Shown: positions 62,115 to 64,000 of the stretch, one piece after another
Numbering within the stretch: the first letter of the stretch is position 1
How the letters are laid out: each line of letters begins with the position of its first letter
Assembly: GCF_002019855.1 (NCBI RefSeq)
Contig: NZ_CM007717.1
Location: 5,995,043-6,059,042, forward strand
Reading direction: 5' to 3'
Source: Streptomyces antibioticus
Lineage (GTDB): Bacteria > Actinomycetota > Actinomycetes > Streptomycetales > Streptomycetaceae
DNA: 64,000 nucleotides
Notes under the pieces: model-generated
Databases searched by the model: none
The model's input: the letters and a program-made list of their open reading frames with translations, nothing else
Told to the model about the DNA's origin: nothing
Position numbers and translations under genes: made by a program

Positions 62115-62345
62115 ATGGAACACGACGGCCAACTCGAGCTCTATACGGCGGTCGCGAACCAGCTCAAGGAAGCGCACACAACCGTGCGCGCACTGCAAGT
62201 CCCGGAGGGCGTACGGATGGCGCTGACCCGGAAGCTGCTGGTCATTACGGCCGCGGCCAAGCACGATCTCGCCGACGCGACAAGGCGACTGGAGCGGTTC
62301 ATGGCGGACCTCGACGAGGGTCGCCTGCCCGAAGAGGAGCGTTGA
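62115..62345 (+). CDS. Small conserved hypothetical protein (76 aa)
   Basis: A 76-aa acidic helical protein (MEHDGQLELYTAVANQLKEAHTTVRALQ, then RKLLVITAAAKHDLADATRRLERFMADLDEG). No signal or membrane segment. A CACAAT (62103-62108) lies six bases before the ATG and no ribosome site is visible, so the message may be leaderless. The long helices suggest a coiled-coil or protein-binding role. Function unknown. It precedes hupS by 137 bp. Confidence 0.75.
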   Translation: MEHDGQLELYTAVANQLKEAHTTVRALQVPEGVRMALTRKLLVITAAAKHDLADATRRLERFMADLDEGRLPEEER

Positions 62346-62402
62346 TCGCCTCCGGGGCAGCCGAGTTCGTTGCGGCACAAGGGTGATTAGCCCGTTTCGT
62401 GT

Positions 62403-62431
62403 TTGATTTGCGGTATATATCTGCCTAACGT
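62403..62431 (+). promoter_or_regulatory. Probable hupS promoter
   Basis: TTGATT (62403-62408), a 17-bp spacer and TAACGT (62426-62431) form a sigma-70-type pair in an AT-rich stretch, about 50 bp before the GTG of hupS. An overlapping TATATAT in the spacer is an alternative -10. Confidence 0.45.
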
Positions 62432-62482
62432 GCGAAAAAGCTTGAACACTTTCGTTCTGGCGAGGTCTCCGAAGGGGAAGAC

Positions 62483-63127
62483 GTGAACAAGGCGCAGCTC
62501 GTAGAAGCGATTGCCGACAAGCTGGGCGGTCGCCAGCAGGCCGCCGACGCGGTGGACGCGGTCCTGGACGCCATCGTCCGCGCGACCGTCGCGGGGGACC
62601 GGGTCTCGGTCACCGGCTTCGGTTCGTTCGAGAAGGTCGACCGGCCGGCCCGCTACGCTCGCAACCCCCAGACGGGCGAGCGGGTTCGGGTCAAGAAGAC
62701 CTCCGTGCCGCGCTTCCGCGCGGGCCAGGGCTTCAAGGACCTGGTGAGCGGCTCGAAGAAGCTTCCGCGCGGTGGCGAGGTCGCCGTGAAGAAGGCCCCC
62801 AAGGGCAGCCTCACCGGCGGTGCCTCCGCGACGGTCAAGAAGGCCGCCGCGAAGAAGGCCACCACCGCCAAGACCGCCGCCGCGAAGAAGACCACGGCGA
62901 AGAAGGCCACCACCGCGAAGACGGCCGCCGCCAAGAAGACGACGGCGAAGAAGACCACCGCGAAGAAGACCTCCGCCGCGGCGAAGAAGACCACCACCGC
63001 CAAGACGGCCACCGCGAAGAAGACGGCGGCCAAGAAGGCCCCGGCGAAGAAGGCGACCGCCAAGAAGGCCCCCGCCAAGAAGTCGACCGCCCGCAAGACC
63101 ACCGCCAAGAAGGCCACCGCCCGCTGA
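62483..63127 (+). CDS. hupS: HU-like nucleoid protein HupS with Lys/Ala-rich tail
   Basis: A 214-aa DNA-binding protein. Residues 1-92 form a complete HU domain: MNKAQLVEAIADKLGGRQQAADAVDAVLDAIV, VTGFGSFEKVDRPARYARNPQTGERV (the DNA-binding arm GERVRVKKTSVPRFRAGQ). Residues about 93-214 are a low-complexity tail of AKKTTAKKA-like repeats, resembling histone H1 and giving a strongly basic charge. In S. coelicolor HupS helps compact spore chromosomes; this is from literature. GTG 62483 follows GAAGGGGAAG. Single gene with its own promoter and terminator. Confidence 0.96.
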   Translation: MNKAQLVEAIADKLGGRQQAADAVDAVLDAIVRATVAGDRVSVTGFGSFEKVDRPARYARNPQTGERVRVKKTSVPRFRAGQGFKDLVSGSKKLPRGGEVAVKKAPKGSLTGGASATVKKAAAKKATTAKTAAAKKTTAKKATTAKTAAAKKTTAKKTTAKKTSAAAKKTTTAKTATAKKTAAKKAPAKKATAKKAPAKKSTARKTTAKKATAR

Positions 63128-63185
63128 GCACACCGCCCGCCGGGCAACCCGCCCACGGGCCGCACACGCATGGGCACTCACGCGC

Positions 63186-63216
63186 CGGGCCGGACTCCCT
63201 CTCGGAGTCCGGCCCG
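63186..63216. terminator. Terminator after hupS
   Basis: A perfect 13-bp stem, CGGGCCGGACTCC (63186-63198) with GGAGTCCGGCCCG (63204-63216), around a 5-nt loop. Between convergent genes, so probably works both ways. Confidence 0.8.
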
Positions 63217-63283
63217 CGGCGTGTGCGCACTCCTGCCGGGGTGTCGAGACCCCCGCGGGGGTGGTCGGAACCCGTCAGGGTGT

Positions 63284-63487
63284 TCAGAAGGTGTGCAGGG
63301 TGACCAGCACGGCCCGCCGGGAGTCGCCTTCGCCCTCGGTCTCGATCCGCACCCGCTGGCCCGGCCGCAACAACCGCAGCCCGCCCGCGTCGAAGGCCGG
63401 CGCGTCGAACGGCACCGGGGTGCCGTCGTCGAGGAGCACCTGTCCGCTGCGGCTCTCGGGGTCGTACGTGTACGCGGTGGCCTGCAT
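63284..63487 (-). CDS. Small hypothetical protein (67 aa)
   Basis: A 67-aa protein, MQATAYTYDPESRSGQVLLDDGTPVPFDAPAFDAGGLRLLRPGQRVRIETEGEG, with a beta-rich pattern like a small OB or cold-shock-type fold (DDGTPVPF, LRPGQRVRIE). It starts 9 bp after the cofC stop on the same strand, so the two may be co-transcribed. Function unknown. Confidence 0.75.
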   Translation of the reverse strand: MQATAYTYDPESRSGQVLLDDGTPVPFDAPAFDAGGLRLLRPGQRVRIETEGEGDSRRAVLVTLHTF

Positions 63488-63496
63488 GGCCGCAGC

Positions 63497-64000
63497 CTAC
63501 TGCCCGATCCCCAGCAGCCGCGCGGCCGCGGCGGCCGTCCGGGGACCCACCCCCAGTGCCAGAGCCGCCCGCAGGTCGTCACCGGTGTCCACGTCCTGCC
63601 GTACGGAATCCACGGCGGTCAGCCGGAGTTCGGTGGCGCCCGAGGCGCGGTGCCGGACGCGGGAATCCGTCCCGAATACGGGAAGCAATTCACGTCCGGC
63701 GGCCACGGCGAGAAGGGTCGTGCCGATTGCGGCCGCGTCCGGGAGAAATGCGCGCGGGAATTCCGCGGCCGCGTCGAGCACCCGGGCCAATTCCGGCGGA
63801 CGCAGGGCCGGCAGATCGGCGTTCAGCGCCGCCAGCGGCGTCTCGGGGCGTACCGCGCGGGCGTGGGCCGCCGCGTGCGTCAGAGCGGCGTTCAGGCCCG
63901 CCCGCGGCTCGTCGGGGACCACGCGGGCCCCCAGCGCCGCCAGCGCGCTCCCGGCCGGTGCGTCGTCGGTGACGACCACCACATCCCGTACGGCCGCGCA
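63497..64000 (-). CDS. cofC: 2-Phospho-L-lactate (or phosphoenolpyruvate) guanylyltransferase, partial
   Basis: The last 167 residues of CofC/FbiD; the N-terminus lies beyond the window. Visible: VVVVTDDAPAGSALAALGARVVPDEPRAGLNAALTHAA, the metal-site-like ALNADLPALRPPELARVLD, and the characteristic GTTLLAVAAGRELLPVFGTDSRVRHRASGATEL followed by VDSVRQDVDTGDDLRAALALGVGPRT. It makes the GDP- or GTP-derived intermediate for coenzyme F420. Actinobacterial members use phosphoenolpyruvate according to published work. Confidence 0.9.
   Translation of the reverse strand, partial: CAAVRDVVVVTDDAPAGSALAALGARVVPDEPRAGLNAALTHAAAHARAVRPETPLAALNADLPALRPPELARVLDAAAEFPRAFLPDAAAIGTTLLAVAAGRELLPVFGTDSRVRHRASGATELRLTAVDSVRQDVDTGDDLRAALALGVGPRTAAAAARLLGIGQ

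Noticed and set aside
62114..62115. Search for leader peptides before leuB, leuC and ilvE
   Set aside because: No short ORF with Leu/Ile/Val runs followed by a T-run hairpin was found ahead of these genes.

Overview
The window is chromosomal DNA of a Streptomyces or very close relative. Base composition is very GC-rich, and real genes end almost every codon in G or C. GTG starts are frequent and AGGAGG-type ribosome sites common. Marker genes are streptomycete: two conservons (cvnABCD), the HU-like protein HupS with a lysine/alanine tail, the acyl-CoA carboxylase pair accB-accE, the IclR regulator NdgR, and CofC for coenzyme F420. The order ilvBNC, serA, leuB, ilvE, cimA, accBE, conservons, gltX, tRNA Gln/Glu, ndgR-leuCD, hupS resembles the core region I remember from S. 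coelicolor around SCO5511-SCO5558. That comparison is from memory, not from a search.

Layout. 1-3200: end of a LuxR-type regulator, a lipoprotein sugar dehydrogenase, and a short patch of lower GC with a tiny membrane-protein gene and a HigB/HigA-like toxin-antitoxin pair. 3500-8960: an aldo/keto reductase, a 2-hydroxyacid dehydrogenase, and a membrane GGDEF/EAL protein preceded by a coupled small ORF. 8990-14523: ilvBNC with a leader peptide and attenuator, then serA. 14637-21405: a drug-efflux/TetR pair separated by six 13-bp tandem repeats, then a PucR-type regulator divergent from proline dehydrogenase and P5C dehydrogenase. 21720-32011: a 44-aa gene, leuB and ilvE; a nucleobase permease divergent from ureAB-ureC, agmatine deiminase and TetR; then cimA with its own leader peptide and attenuator. 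32019-40086: secreted and envelope functions (modular GH3 enzyme, trypsin, amidase, YceI, a Gly-rich membrane protein) and one gene broken by a stop codon. 40433-42277: accB-accE. 42430-52889: two tandem conservons. 53507-64000: a small gene, FAH-family hydrolase, gltX, HAD phosphatase, five tRNAs, MerR/DUF4188, ndgR divergent from leuCD, a small gene, hupS, and the end of cofC.

How the genes work together. The main theme is branched-chain amino acid synthesis. ilvBNC, ilvE, leuB, leuCD and cimA are all here but in separate transcription units. Two units (ilvB and cimA) carry short leader peptides rich in Ile/Leu/Val codons followed by a terminator hairpin, which is attenuation. leuCD faces the IclR regulator NdgR across a palindrome. 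AccB/AccE supply malonyl-CoA or methylmalonyl-CoA. Proline catabolism and the urease/agmatine deiminase cluster feed nitrogen metabolism. The conservons and the c-di-GMP protein point to developmental signalling.

Limits. Everything here is read by eye. Start codons were chosen from ribosome sites and family lengths. Operators and promoters are pattern calls only.
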